Shown: positions 24,755-32,190 of the stretch, in pieces
Layout of the letters: the number at the start of each line of letters is the position of its first letter
Position numbering within the stretch: the first letter of the stretch is position 1
Notes under the pieces: model-generated
What the model was told of the DNA's origin: nothing
Databases searched by the model: none
The model's input: only the letters and a program-made list of their open reading frames with translations
Position numbers and translations under genes: made by a program
Assembly (NCBI GenBank): GCA_016928715.1
Contig: JAFGKG010000077.1
Location: 1 to 45,394 of the forward strand
Direction of reading: 5' to 3'
DNA from: Chloroflexia bacterium
Lineage (GTDB): Bacteria; Chloroflexota; Chloroflexia; DTKN01
DNA: 45,394 bases

Positions 24755-25579
24755 ATGGGCGTATTTGGGCAGCACAGCATCCTGGTTGTCTCGGACGGCA
24801 CGGGAGAGACGGCCGAACGGGTGACGCGGGCAGCCTTGCTGCAATTTGAGGGGATTTGTCCACAGATTGAGCGCCGTCCCGAGGTGCGGAGCAAAGCTCA
24901 AATCAGCGAGGTAATCCAGGAGGCTCGCCAGCGATCCTCTATGATCGTGCATACCCTGGTTTCTTCCGATTTGCGTCGCTATCTCTATATGGAGGCAAAC
25001 TCCTATCAGGTGATCGCTGTGGATTTGATGGGTGGTGTGTTGACCGAGATGTCCGGTTACCTGGAGGCGGCGCCCCAGGCCCGACCGGGCATCCTCTATG
25101 GCGACGAGAGTTATTTCCGGCGTGTTGATGCGCTTGAATTCACTATTCATCACGATGATGGACAACGCTTGCACGATGTGGACAAGGCGGACATTGTCCT
25201 GGTGGGTATTTCCCGGACCTCCAAGACGCCGGTGAGTATTTTTTTGGCCTATCGGGGGTACCGGGTAGCCAATATACCCATCGTCCTGGATGTGCCTTTG
25301 CCGCCGGTCCTGGATAGAGTGCCGATTGGTCGTATTGTAGCCCTGATCGTGGACCCTCGTCGGTTGGCCGCCATTCGCGAGACGCGCCTGCAGCAGTATG
25401 GGGGGGTTCGGATCGAATATGCGGATTTAGAGCACATCCGGCGTGAGCTGCGTTACAGCCAATCCTTGTTTGCGGTGCGGAACTGGCCGGTAGTGGATGC
25501 AACTGGCAAGGCCGTTGAGGAAACAGCCTGGGAGGTGCTCGGCCTGGTAACGGATGGCCTGGACCACGATTTGTCCTGA
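24755..25579 (+). CDS. Pyruvate, phosphate dikinase regulatory protein (DUF299 kinase/pyrophosphorylase)
   Basis: A 274-residue protein of the DUF299 family. VSDGTGETAERVTRAAL at the N-terminus and the P-loop-like VGISRTSKTP near residue 150 are the hallmarks. Members use ADP to phosphorylate, and phosphate to reactivate, a Thr near the catalytic His of pyruvate phosphate dikinase or PEP synthetase, so they set carbon flow between pyruvate and PEP. Neither target enzyme is in the window, so which one it serves is open. The ATG follows AAGGAGG. The gap to tlyA is about 70 nt and to the next stop-start about 50 nt, so the three genes may share a transcript. Confidence 0.93.
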   Translation: MGVFGQHSILVVSDGTGETAERVTRAALLQFEGICPQIERRPEVRSKAQISEVIQEARQRSSMIVHTLVSSDLRRYLYMEANSYQVIAVDLMGGVLTEMSGYLEAAPQARPGILYGDESYFRRVDALEFTIHHDDGQRLHDVDKADIVLVGISRTSKTPVSIFLAYRGYRVANIPIVLDVPLPPVLDRVPIGRIVALIVDPRRLAAIRETRLQQYGGVRIEYADLEHIRRELRYSQSLFAVRNWPVVDATGKAVEETAWEVLGLVTDGLDHDLS

Positions 25580-25630
25580 TTGCGTTTGGGTATGATATGG
25601 GTGATCGGGTTTTTCCCGCAGGAGGAGATG

Positions 25631-27226
25631 ATGCGCAAAGGATTGATTTTGCAGAACGGGCGGATTTATACCTTGAACCCGGATCAGCCGGTTGCTGAGG
25701 CGGTGGTCCTGCGGGGACCCCACATCGCCCATGTCGGTGCGACGGCTGAGATGAAGGTCTGGGCAGGCCATGGCGGTTGGGAGGTCATCGATCTTGAGGG
25801 GGGCGTGGCCTTGCCTGGGTTGACCGATGCCCACGTCCATCTTTCGAGCTATGCGATTGCTCGTTCCCGGTTAGACCTATATGGGCTGCAAAGTTTGGAA
25901 GCGGTGCAGGAGCAGGTGGCCCTTTGTGCTCGGCGGACGCCGCCTGGGGGCTGGATTTTGGGTCGGGGCTGGAATCAGAATCTTTGGTCGGGACAGGAGC
26001 AGTGGCCGACGCGCCAGCAGCTCGATCAGGTTGCCCCGGATCACCTGGTATCTCTCCAGCGGGTCGATGGTCACACGATTTGGGTGAACAGTCTGGCCCT
26101 GCGCCAGGTGGGCATCGATAGCGAGACCAGCTCTCCCGCTGGGGGGGAGATCCTGGTGGATGACGAGGGCCGGCCCACGGGCATTCTGAAAGAATTGGCC
26201 GCGGACTTGGTCCTGGAACATATCGGCAAACCGGGTGCCTCTGAGAGACAGCGCTTGTTAGAGGACGCCTTTGCTGAATTGCATGCCTACGGTTTGTCGG
26301 GTGTTCATGCGCCAGAGGAGGCTGAGGCCTTTAGTGATTACCAGTCCCTCTGGGTGCGGGGCAAACTAGGCCTGCGTCTGGTGACCCACCTGCCACAGAA
26401 TCGTCTGGAAGAGGCGATTTCCTTGGGGATCCGGGCTGGTTTTGGCAATGAATGGCTTCGGGTGGGTGGGCTCAAGATATTTGCCGATGGCACCTTGGGC
26501 TCCAAGACAGCTTCGCTGCTGCAGGGCTATGAGAATGAGCCGCAGAATCGCGGGCTGCCCACGCTTTCACTTCGTGAGTTGAACGCTTTGGTGCTGCGAG
26601 CCGTAGAGGCCGATCTCTGCGTGGTGGTGCATGCCATTGGTGATCGGGCGGTACGGCTTTCCTTGGATGCAATAGATCGGGCTAGTCGAGAGGTGGGGCC
26701 TCCTCCGATCCCGCACCGTATCGAGCATGCGCAGTTGCTTCACCCCCAAGACCTGCCGCGTTTCCGAGAGTTAGGCGTGGTCGCTTCGATGCAGCCCATT
26801 CACTGCACTTCGGATATGCCAGTAGCCCTGCGGTTTTGGGGTGAGGAGCGCTGTCGATATGCCTATGCCTGGCGCAGCCTGTTGGACGCCGGGGCGCTGT
26901 TGGCTTTCGGATCGGATTCGCCGGTGGAACCGCTGGATCCCTGGGCCGGCATTTATGCGGCGGTGACCCGCAAGCGGGCTGACGGCACGCCGGAGGAGGG
27001 TTGGTATTCTGAGGAGTGCCTTACGGTAGAGGAGGCGTTGCGAGCCTATACGTTGGGGCCGGCCCGGACGGTTGGGGAAATGTCGCTCAAAGGCTCTATT
27101 GAGGAGGGCAAACTGGCTGACATTATTGTTATCGACCGGGATATCTTTAATATTCCGGCAATCGATATCTTGGATACCCAGGTCAAGATGAACATTCTGG
27201 GTGGGAAAGTTGTTTACGAGCGCTAA
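25631..27226 (+). CDS. Amidohydrolase (YtcJ-like, amidohydrolase_3 family)
   Basis: A 531-residue metal-dependent hydrolase. The strand-1 metal ligands are in GLTDAHVHL near residue 65. Further ligands are VVHAIGDRAV, HRIEHAQLLHP, and the final Asp in AFGSDSPVEPLDPW. The end contains the composite beta-sandwich closing pattern EGKLADIIVIDRDIF. YtcJ-like enzymes cleave C-N bonds of amides or N-formyl compounds, but most members have no proven substrate. The start chosen is the second of two tandem ATGs, 5 nt after GGAGG; the open frame runs back to 25580 without a ribosome binding site. There is no signal peptide, so it is cytoplasmic. Confidence 0.88.
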   Translation: MRKGLILQNGRIYTLNPDQPVAEAVVLRGPHIAHVGATAEMKVWAGHGGWEVIDLEGGVALPGLTDAHVHLSSYAIARSRLDLYGLQSLEAVQEQVALCARRTPPGGWILGRGWNQNLWSGQEQWPTRQQLDQVAPDHLVSLQRVDGHTIWVNSLALRQVGIDSETSSPAGGEILVDDEGRPTGILKELAADLVLEHIGKPGASERQRLLEDAFAELHAYGLSGVHAPEEAEAFSDYQSLWVRGKLGLRLVTHLPQNRLEEAISLGIRAGFGNEWLRVGGLKIFADGTLGSKTASLLQGYENEPQNRGLPTLSLRELNALVLRAVEADLCVVVHAIGDRAVRLSLDAIDRASREVGPPPIPHRIEHAQLLHPQDLPRFRELGVVASMQPIHCTSDMPVALRFWGEERCRYAYAWRSLLDAGALLAFGSDSPVEPLDPWAGIYAAVTRKRADGTPEEGWYSEECLTVEEALRAYTLGPARTVGEMSLKGSIEEGKLADIIVIDRDIFNIPAIDILDTQVKMNILGGKVVYER

Positions 27227-27299
27227 AGTTGTGCCGGTATAGGTCTTTGTCCGGTGGTAGTTGGCCGCTGGGCTTTTTCCGCAGACAGCGCGCCCATTC

Positions 27300-27328
27300 T
27301 TGCATAAGCGTCGGTGTTGTAGTACAAT
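27300..27328 (+). promoter_or_regulatory. Promoter upstream of the alpha/beta hydrolase
   Basis: TTGCAT (27300-27305), 17 bp, TACAAT (27323-27328). The next gene starts about 190 nt after the expected transcript start, which gives an unusually long leader. Confidence 0.6.
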
Positions 27329-27335
27329 ACCCCTG

Positions 27336-27526
27336 AAAGTCGGCGCATAAGCTTGTATTTGGCAAGGGTTGGTTTAGGGAAAACGCGCGAGTCCTTGGTG
27401 GCCTTTGGATTTTGAAATCGAGCTTGCTCTAACTGCTAAAATTCTTGTACACCGGGCAAGGATTTGGGCTGTGGAACAGTCCTATGGGGTTCTGGCTAGG
27501 CCAGGGTAGGATAGGGTCTGAAAGAA
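27336..27526 (+). other. Long untranslated leader without a gene
   Basis: The stretch between the amidohydrolase stop (27226) and the hydrolase start (27527) is 300 bp with no plausible gene on either strand. After the promoter it holds a leader of about 190 nt. Near its end are two small hairpins: GGCTGT-GGA-ACAGTCC and CTGGC-TAG-GCCAG. I recognise no known riboswitch or small RNA. It may only be a structured 5' leader. Confidence 0.4.
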
Positions 27527-28333
27527 ATGGGTGTGTTGGTACTTGATGGACAGGTTATCCATTACGAGGTTCTTGGTCAGGGGGAGCCGGTACTTTTCCT
27601 GCACGGGTGGATGGGCTCCTGGCGCTATTGGTGGGCTACGATGGAGAACGTGGCCGAGCACTTTCGTACCTACTCTTTTGATTTTTGGGGTTTTGGGGAT
27701 TCGGACAAGCAGGCGGAGGGCCATAATATTGATGAATATGTCGAACAGGTGGTACGCTTCCTGGACGGTATGGGCATAGCGCGTACTCGTCTGGTGGGCC
27801 ATTCTATGGGGGGCATGGTCGCGCTCAAGATGGCCCTGGCCTATCCGGAGCGTGTCGTTCGCGTGGCCACGGCGGGGGCCGTGATTGAGGGTTCGGCCCT
27901 GGCGCCTCTGCTCAAGTTGACCTCAAATCAGTTGATCGCCCGATTTTTCGTCCGCCGGACCTTGGTGACGAGCATTTGGACCCGTCTGATGCAGAACATT
28001 CGCTCCGGGTGGCGGCGCTGGTTCCAGGAGGTTGTGGACGACAGTGCCAAGGGCAGTCAGGAGGCCATTTTGGGCAGCGTACGCTCTATGCGCAGGACAG
28101 ACTTGCGGCCCGAATTGGCCAGTTTAAAGGTGCCGGCCTTGATTATTCATGGTTCGGAGGATGACATTGTCGATCCTGACCAGGCCGAGATATTTGAGCA
28201 GATCCATGTGCCTATGGCCCAGGTCGTGGTGATGGAGAACTGCCGGCATTTCCCCTTTATGGATGACCCCCAGACCTTTAATCGTATTTTGCTCGATTTT
28301 TTGTGCGGAGAGATCCCCGCCTTGATTGATTGA
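27527..28333 (+). CDS. Alpha/beta-fold hydrolase
   Basis: A 268-residue enzyme of the alpha/beta hydrolase fold. The oxyanion-hole motif is FLHGWMGS near residue 25, the nucleophile is in GHSMGGM near residue 92, the acid is the Asp of HGSEDDIVDPD near 215, and the His is in ENCRHFPFMDDP near 245. There is no signal peptide. Esterases, lipases, haloperoxidase-like and MhpC-like C-C hydrolases share this pattern, so the substrate is open. The ribosome binding site is weak (GAAAG). Its stop codon overlaps the ribosome binding site of the Fe-S/thioredoxin-fold gene, so the two are probably made together. Confidence 0.9.
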   Translation: MGVLVLDGQVIHYEVLGQGEPVLFLHGWMGSWRYWWATMENVAEHFRTYSFDFWGFGDSDKQAEGHNIDEYVEQVVRFLDGMGIARTRLVGHSMGGMVALKMALAYPERVVRVATAGAVIEGSALAPLLKLTSNQLIARFFVRRTLVTSIWTRLMQNIRSGWRRWFQEVVDDSAKGSQEAILGSVRSMRRTDLRPELASLKVPALIIHGSEDDIVDPDQAEIFEQIHVPMAQVVVMENCRHFPFMDDPQTFNRILLDFLCGEIPALID

Positions 28334-28343
28334 AGGAGTTTCG

Positions 28344-29048
28344 ATGCCAGTATTACTTTTGCCGGATCGTTGTGATCACAATCCATCCTGTTTCGCTGCT
28401 GCGGCTTGCCCCAACCAGGCCCTTTTTTATGATGAGAAACAGGAGCGCGTGGTCGTTATTCCGGAACGCTGTGGTGATTGTCGGGGGCCCTGTCTAAATT
28501 TTTGCGATCTCTATGCCCTCAGGTATGCCCCGACACTGGAAGAACTGCGTTTGCTCCAGGCCGAGCTGGATGGCACCATGTCCCAGGAGGAGATTGCCCA
28601 GGAAAGGCTCCGTTTGCGCAAAGAGGCGGAGGATCGTCAAAGACAGGCGATCACTGAGGTGACAGAGGCCACTTTCCAGAAAGAGGTGCTGCAGGCCCAG
28701 TTGCCGGTGCTGCTGGAAGTGTGGTCACCGCGGGCCGGCCAGGATCTGCTGGTGCCGTTAAAGGAACTGTCCCGGCGGTATATCGGCCTGTTACTGATTC
28801 GTCGGGTCAATGCAGATAACGCGCCTCAGCTTATGAACGCCCTCCAGGTTCGGGGAGTGCCTACCTTGTTCTTGTTCTATCAGGGGCAACCGTTGGATGC
28901 GGTGATGGGGATGCTTTCTTTGGCCCAGTTACAAACCTGGGTGCAGCAAGTTTTGGAGCAGATCGAGGAAGCCGAGGCCTCGGACCAGGAACAAGAATCG
29001 TTGGGTCCTTTGGGGCCTTCTGGCCGCCCACTCGGTAAGCGTGGTTGA
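28344..29048 (+). CDS. Fe-S-type cysteine domain fused to a thioredoxin fold lacking CxxC
   Basis: A 234-residue protein with an unusual layout. Residues 1-60 have seven cysteines: C10, C16, C22 followed by Pro, then C43, C46, C50 and C54. This resembles a ferredoxin-like 4Fe-4S domain with altered spacing. A charged helix (about 70-110) leads to a thioredoxin-like domain (about 112-210). Its active-site segment reads WSPRAGQD where a thioredoxin has WAPWCGPC, so it cannot do dithiol chemistry there, although the cis-Pro region (RGVPTLFLFYQG) is kept. The tail is acidic. A normal thioredoxin is encoded 330 nt downstream. The ATG at 28344 follows AAGGAG, which overlaps the upstream stop. A redox-sensing or docking role is only inference. 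Confidence 0.8.
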   Translation: MPVLLLPDRCDHNPSCFAAAACPNQALFYDEKQERVVVIPERCGDCRGPCLNFCDLYALRYAPTLEELRLLQAELDGTMSQEEIAQERLRLRKEAEDRQRQAITEVTEATFQKEVLQAQLPVLLEVWSPRAGQDLLVPLKELSRRYIGLLLIRRVNADNAPQLMNALQVRGVPTLFLFYQGQPLDAVMGMLSLAQLQTWVQQVLEQIEEAEASDQEQESLGPLGPSGRPLGKRG

Positions 29049-29055
29049 GGTGATC

Positions 29056-29292
29056 ATGTCCGAGCGCCGCCGCTGGCCAACCATGTTGGGTTTGTTGCTG
29101 ACCACGGCACTTGGTGCCGTGCTCTCCTATCTCTTGTCCCGCCGGGCTCGTTGGCGCCGAGAACGCTCACCCGACCAGGCCTCGCTTGGCGAACTTGCCG
29201 CTCGCCTGCGGCAGAAGGCCCGGGAACGCCTTCGCACTCACGCGGATAGGCCGGCTCAAGAGAATCGTGAGGGGGAGATCGAGAACGTGTGA
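29056..29292 (+). CDS. Small single-pass membrane protein
   Basis: A 78-residue protein with one hydrophobic segment near residues 10-27 (MLGLLLTTALGAVLSYLLS) flanked by Arg-rich stretches, then a basic amphipathic helix (LGELAARLRQKARERLRTH). It resembles the many small YtxH-like or unassigned anchor proteins, but I cannot name a family. The ATG at 29056 follows GAGGTG; a GTG at 29041 is an alternative. It sits 7 nt after the Fe-S/thioredoxin-fold gene and is the last gene of that run, since thioredoxin has its own promoter. Confidence 0.7.
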   Translation: MSERRRWPTMLGLLLTTALGAVLSYLLSRRARWRRERSPDQASLGELAARLRQKARERLRTHADRPAQENREGEIENV

Positions 29293-29301
29293 CGAATTCA
29301 C

Positions 29302-29330
29302 TTGACAGTCATTTCTGTCCGTGCTAAAAT
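29302..29330 (+). promoter_or_regulatory. trxA promoter
   Basis: TTGACA (29302-29307), 17 bp, TAAAAT (29325-29330). The leader to the GTG start is about 40 nt. Confidence 0.82.
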
Positions 29331-29377
29331 ACCCCTATAGGGTATAAGGCTCAATCATACGTTGGAGGAGGTATGTA

Positions 29378-29719
29378 GTGTCAAACCAAAATAACATATT
29401 GCATGTAGGGGATCAGGACTTTGAGGAAATCATTCTGCAAGCAGAACTGCCCGCCATGGTGGATTTCTGGGCTCCTTGGTGCGGGCCGTGCCTGATGGTC
29501 GCCCCCACGATTGAGGCGTTGGCGCAGGAATATAATGGTCGACTCGTTGTGGCCAAGCTCAACACCGATGAACATCAGCAGTGGGCCCGGCATCTGGGTA
29601 TCCGGGGTATTCCTACGATCATTTTTTTTCAAAACGGACAAGAGGTTGACCGGGTTGTTGGAGCACTGCCCAAGGACGCGCTCAAGCAAAAACTCGAGAT
29701 GGCCCTGGGCCTAGAATAA
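29378..29719 (+). CDS. trxA: Thioredoxin
   Basis: A 113-residue thioredoxin with the active site WAPWCGPC near residue 30, the buried Asp before it (MVDFWAPW) and the cis-Pro motif GIPTIIFFQNG near 77. Length and motifs are those of a general cytoplasmic disulfide reductase that serves ribonucleotide reductase, peroxiredoxins and others. The start is a GTG at 29378 preceded by GGAGGAGG; no in-frame ATG is better. It is a single-gene unit and converges on fmt, whose stop lies 22 nt away. It could be the reductant for the neighbouring Fe-S/thioredoxin-fold protein, but that is only proximity. Confidence 0.96.
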   Translation: MSNQNNILHVGDQDFEEIILQAELPAMVDFWAPWCGPCLMVAPTIEALAQEYNGRLVVAKLNTDEHQQWARHLGIRGIPTIIFFQNGQEVDRVVGALPKDALKQKLEMALGLE

Positions 29720-29740
29720 ATTTGGCCCGGTCAAGGCGGA

Positions 29741-30688
29741 TTATTTCTGCCGAGACGGCGAGCCCAAGCGTAAGCCATCGATATGCTGTTGACCCCGGGC
29801 AAATTGCTCGCCGGGCAGGCGTTGTCTCCCGGCGAGTTGTACTTGCTCTAGGATCAATATCCCTTTTCCCGTACAGACTTGAATCTGCCCCTCGGCGAGG
29901 GAGATCGTCCCGGGAGGCTGCTGGCATACCTTGGCTTCGGGGCGGGCGCGCCAGATGCGCAATCGTCGTTCCTGCAAAAAGGTGTAGGTACCTGGCCAGG
30001 GGTCGTAGGCACGCGTCTGCCGCTCAATATGGATTGCCGATTGGGTCCAATCTATTTCCCCATCTTGTTTGCGCAGCAGTTGGCAATAGGTGGCCTGGTC
30101 TTCATCCTGGGGCTGTGGCGTAATGGCTGCGGCCAGCCAAGGGGGCAGCTTCCGCCGCAGTAGGGCAGCCCCTAGTTCGGATAGTTTGGCGGTCAGTTCA
30201 CCCCGGTGCTCGGTTCCTTTCAGTGGCAGGACATCCTGAGCCAGAATAGCGCCGTTGTCCATTCCTGCTCCCATTTGCATCAGGGTGACGCCCGTTTGGG
30301 CATCCCCGGCCAAAATACTTGCGGCCACTGGGGCCGGGCCGCGGTGTCGGGGGAGTAAGGAGGCATGGATGTTCAGACAGCCCTGGGGCGGGATCATTAA
30401 AATTTGGGGCTGCAGGATTTCACCATAGGCTGCGACAATGATGATATCGGGCGCTAATTCTCGCAGTTTTGTTTTGGCCTCGGCGGTCCGCAGAGTTTCT
30501 GGCTGCCACAGTTCCAGCCCATGCTCCCGGGCAAACTGTTTAACGGGGCCGGCCTGCGGCTGACCGGACCGACCCAGCGGTCGGTCCGGTTGGGTGACAA
30601 CGACCGCAATATCATAGTCCTCCTCTAGCAGTACGCGCAGGGTGGGTACGGCAAATTTAGGAGAGCCCATAAAAATAACGCGGGTCAC
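29741..30688 (-). CDS. fmt: Methionyl-tRNA formyltransferase
   Basis: Formylates the initiator Met-tRNA using 10-formyl-tetrahydrofolate. The N-terminal domain has RVIFMGSPKFAVPTL, the catalytic CLNIHASLLPRHRGPAP segment, and the Asp of GAGMDNGAIL. The C-terminal OB-fold domain follows. From the GTG at 30688 the protein is 315 residues, the usual length, and starts VTRVIFMG like other Fmt proteins. An ATG at 30733 has a possible GAGGG site and would overlap the DUF3467 gene by 29 nt. It is the last gene of a minus-strand run. No peptide deformylase gene, a common neighbour, is visible. Confidence 0.95.
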   Translation of the reverse strand: MTRVIFMGSPKFAVPTLRVLLEEDYDIAVVVTQPDRPLGRSGQPQAGPVKQFAREHGLELWQPETLRTAEAKTKLRELAPDIIIVAAYGEILQPQILMIPPQGCLNIHASLLPRHRGPAPVAASILAGDAQTGVTLMQMGAGMDNGAILAQDVLPLKGTEHRGELTAKLSELGAALLRRKLPPWLAAAITPQPQDEDQATYCQLLRKQDGEIDWTQSAIHIERQTRAYDPWPGTYTFLQERRLRIWRARPEAKVCQQPPGTISLAEGQIQVCTGKGILILEQVQLAGRQRLPGEQFARGQQHIDGLRLGSPSRQK

Positions 30689-30704
30689 TTGTATATCATC
30701 GTTA

Positions 30705-31019
30705 CTAGCGGGCAAAACCAATGGGCTTTTCATCCTGAAAACCCTCTGCCTGGGTACGAATTTCGCCAAACTTTTCCTCATAATTGGACAGGTTCTGTTG
30801 CAGGGCGCGCAGGAGCAACTTGGCGTTGACAGGGGTCATCACAATCCGCGCATATACCTTAGCCCGGGCCTGTTCGGGCATCTGGCGGACAAAGTCAATG
30901 ACGACCTCGGAGGGAGAGTGTCGAATGACGGCCAGGTTGGCATAGGTTGCCTCCAGGTCGGCTGGCACCTCGATATTCACCCGCAGTTGTTGAGGTTGAG
31001 GTTTTTCTTGTTGCGACAT
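30705..31019 (-). CDS. DUF3467 family protein
   Basis: A 104-residue protein matching DUF3467: VPADLEATYANLAVIRHSPSEVVIDFVRQMP, then ARIVMTPVNAKLLLRALQQNL and FGEI near the end. The family is small, cytoplasmic and of unknown function, with a predicted beta-rich fold. The ATG follows AAGGAGG. The stop lies just before, or overlaps, the fmt start, depending on which fmt start is used, which suggests coupled translation. Confidence 0.9.
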   Translation of the reverse strand: MSQQEKPQPQQLRVNIEVPADLEATYANLAVIRHSPSEVVIDFVRQMPEQARAKVYARIVMTPVNAKLLLRALQQNLSNYEEKFGEIRTQAEGFQDEKPIGFAR

Positions 31020-31068
31020 GGGACCTCCTTGAGAGTCTATGTATGTGTGTCTTGTCCATTGGGGTAGA

Positions 31069-31422
31069 TCATTGCTTACTAGAGGATGCCGGCCCCATAT
31101 CGTTATGGGCGCCCTGTGGATACAGTGCTTGTCTAAGCAATCCAGCCATCAGGCTGAATAGTAGGTAGGTAATCAGGGAGACGGCGGTGGCGCGTTCTAC
31201 GGTGCTGATAGGCAGTTGGGTTGGGGGCCACCAGCGGTCCCATGGAAATAGAAGCGGACGGCTAATCGCAAACACAGCGGTGGTCACGGGATTATCTGGA
31301 TTGGCGATGAGCAATCGGAAGAGCATTCTCAGCCCCAGCAATCCGCTGAGGGCTCCACAAAAGCAGTTGAACAGGTCCAAGCCGGTGTTCACGAGATCGG
31401 TAGGCTGGCGAGCTCTAGCCAT
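31069..31422 (-). CDS. Small membrane protein, possibly YGGT-like
   Basis: A 117-residue protein with two main hydrophobic segments (LFNCFCGALSGLLGLRMLF near 20 and VSLITYLLFSLMAGLL near 85). Between them lies a Pro/Trp-rich loop (SRPLLFPWDRWWPP). Short proteins with two such segments and an 'R-x-L-F-R-L-L' stretch recall the YGGT family, but I am not sure. The ATG at 31422 follows GAGAGG; the open frame extends upstream into the neighbouring gene. It is the third gene of the minus-strand run that begins with the DUF11 protein. Confidence 0.68.
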   Translation of the reverse strand: MARARQPTDLVNTGLDLFNCFCGALSGLLGLRMLFRLLIANPDNPVTTAVFAISRPLLFPWDRWWPPTQLPISTVERATAVSLITYLLFSLMAGLLRQALYPQGAHNDMGPASSSKQ

Positions 31423-31438
31423 CCATTCGCCTCTCACC

Positions 31439-32182
31439 TCAAGTGAGGAGCAGGGCCGCGCTGCAGAGGGCTCCCGCGGCCAGCACAAAACCCAGAACAG
31501 CCGGCAGCCACCATTCTAGTCCTTTGCCCCCTATTTGAAATCCGTGATGGTACAACAAATGCCCGCCTCCGTAGCTGAGTGCTGCCGTCAAGGCCAGAAT
31601 TAAAAGGGGCGAAGAAGCAGGTTGCGCGGAGCGTCGGTGTTGGATGAGCAGCAGGCTGCCCCCCCAACCTATGCTGGCCCCACAGATCAGGCCGAACAGA
31701 AAGCCATGGGGCAACTTGCCCTGGGCGGTGCGGGATAATAATCCTTCCCAGGCCTCTCGGATCCGGCGCGAGAGTGGTTCAAAGCCTATCCCGGCGCGCC
31801 AAGCCAGGGCAATGAACAGGGCCAGTCCCAGGGAGGTGAGGACGGCAACGTTGCCCCGACTCGTACTAATCGAGAAATCCCATGGTGGGAGCCTGGGGAG
31901 GACGTTGCTCCCCACCCAGGCTCCCACCATGGCTGCAAGGATAGAACCACCATAGCCCAGGGGGCGCGGTCCTGGCCGGATACATTCTGCGATGTATCCG
32001 GCCAGCGCCCCAATGAGAAAAAAGATGAACAGTTGCCCTGTAGAGGGGGCTGCTCCTGCCAGCAAGTCGGGCAACAGAAGGGCCAGCGTCAGCGCGACAA
32101 CAGCGATGATCAGCACCGCGGTTGTTGCACCCAGGCAGGTCGTTAGAGTTTTGCCGAACCCTTCGGTTGCCTCTCTTGCCAT
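31439..32182 (-). CDS. Polytopic membrane protein with a GlsB/YeaQ-like segment
   Basis: A 247-residue membrane protein with about six hydrophobic segments. The middle contains GALAGYIAECIRPGPRPLGY and SILAAMVGAWVGSNVL, which resembles the small transglycosylase-associated GlsB/YeaQ/YmgE family, with further helices added on both sides. No catalytic motif is seen. The ATG at 32182 is 9 nt after the stop of the large exported protein and has only a weak ribosome binding site, so it may depend on coupling. A perfect 17-bp inverted repeat lies inside the gene (31880-31932). Confidence 0.72.
   Translation of the reverse strand: MAREATEGFGKTLTTCLGATTAVLIIAVVALTLALLLPDLLAGAAPSTGQLFIFFLIGALAGYIAECIRPGPRPLGYGGSILAAMVGAWVGSNVLPRLPPWDFSISTSRGNVAVLTSLGLALFIALAWRAGIGFEPLSRRIREAWEGLLSRTAQGKLPHGFLFGLICGASIGWGGSLLLIQHRRSAQPASSPLLILALTAALSYGGGHLLYHHGFQIGGKGLEWWLPAVLGFVLAAGALCSAALLLT
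31880..31932. repeat. Perfect 17-bp inverted repeat inside a coding region
   Basis: CCATGGTGGGAGCCTGG (31880-31896) is the exact reverse complement of 31916-31932, with a 19-nt loop that can itself form a short GGAG/CTCC stem. It is in the codons of the GlsB-like segment of the membrane-protein gene. Such a hairpin in mRNA could slow translation. Confidence 0.8.
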
Positions 32183-32190
32183 GATTTGCC

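Noticed and set aside
27227-27526. Possible small RNA or tRNA in the 300-bp gap
   Set aside because: No cloverleaf, T-loop or CCA end was found and no 6S or SRP core motif is recognisable. It is kept only as a leader of unknown role.
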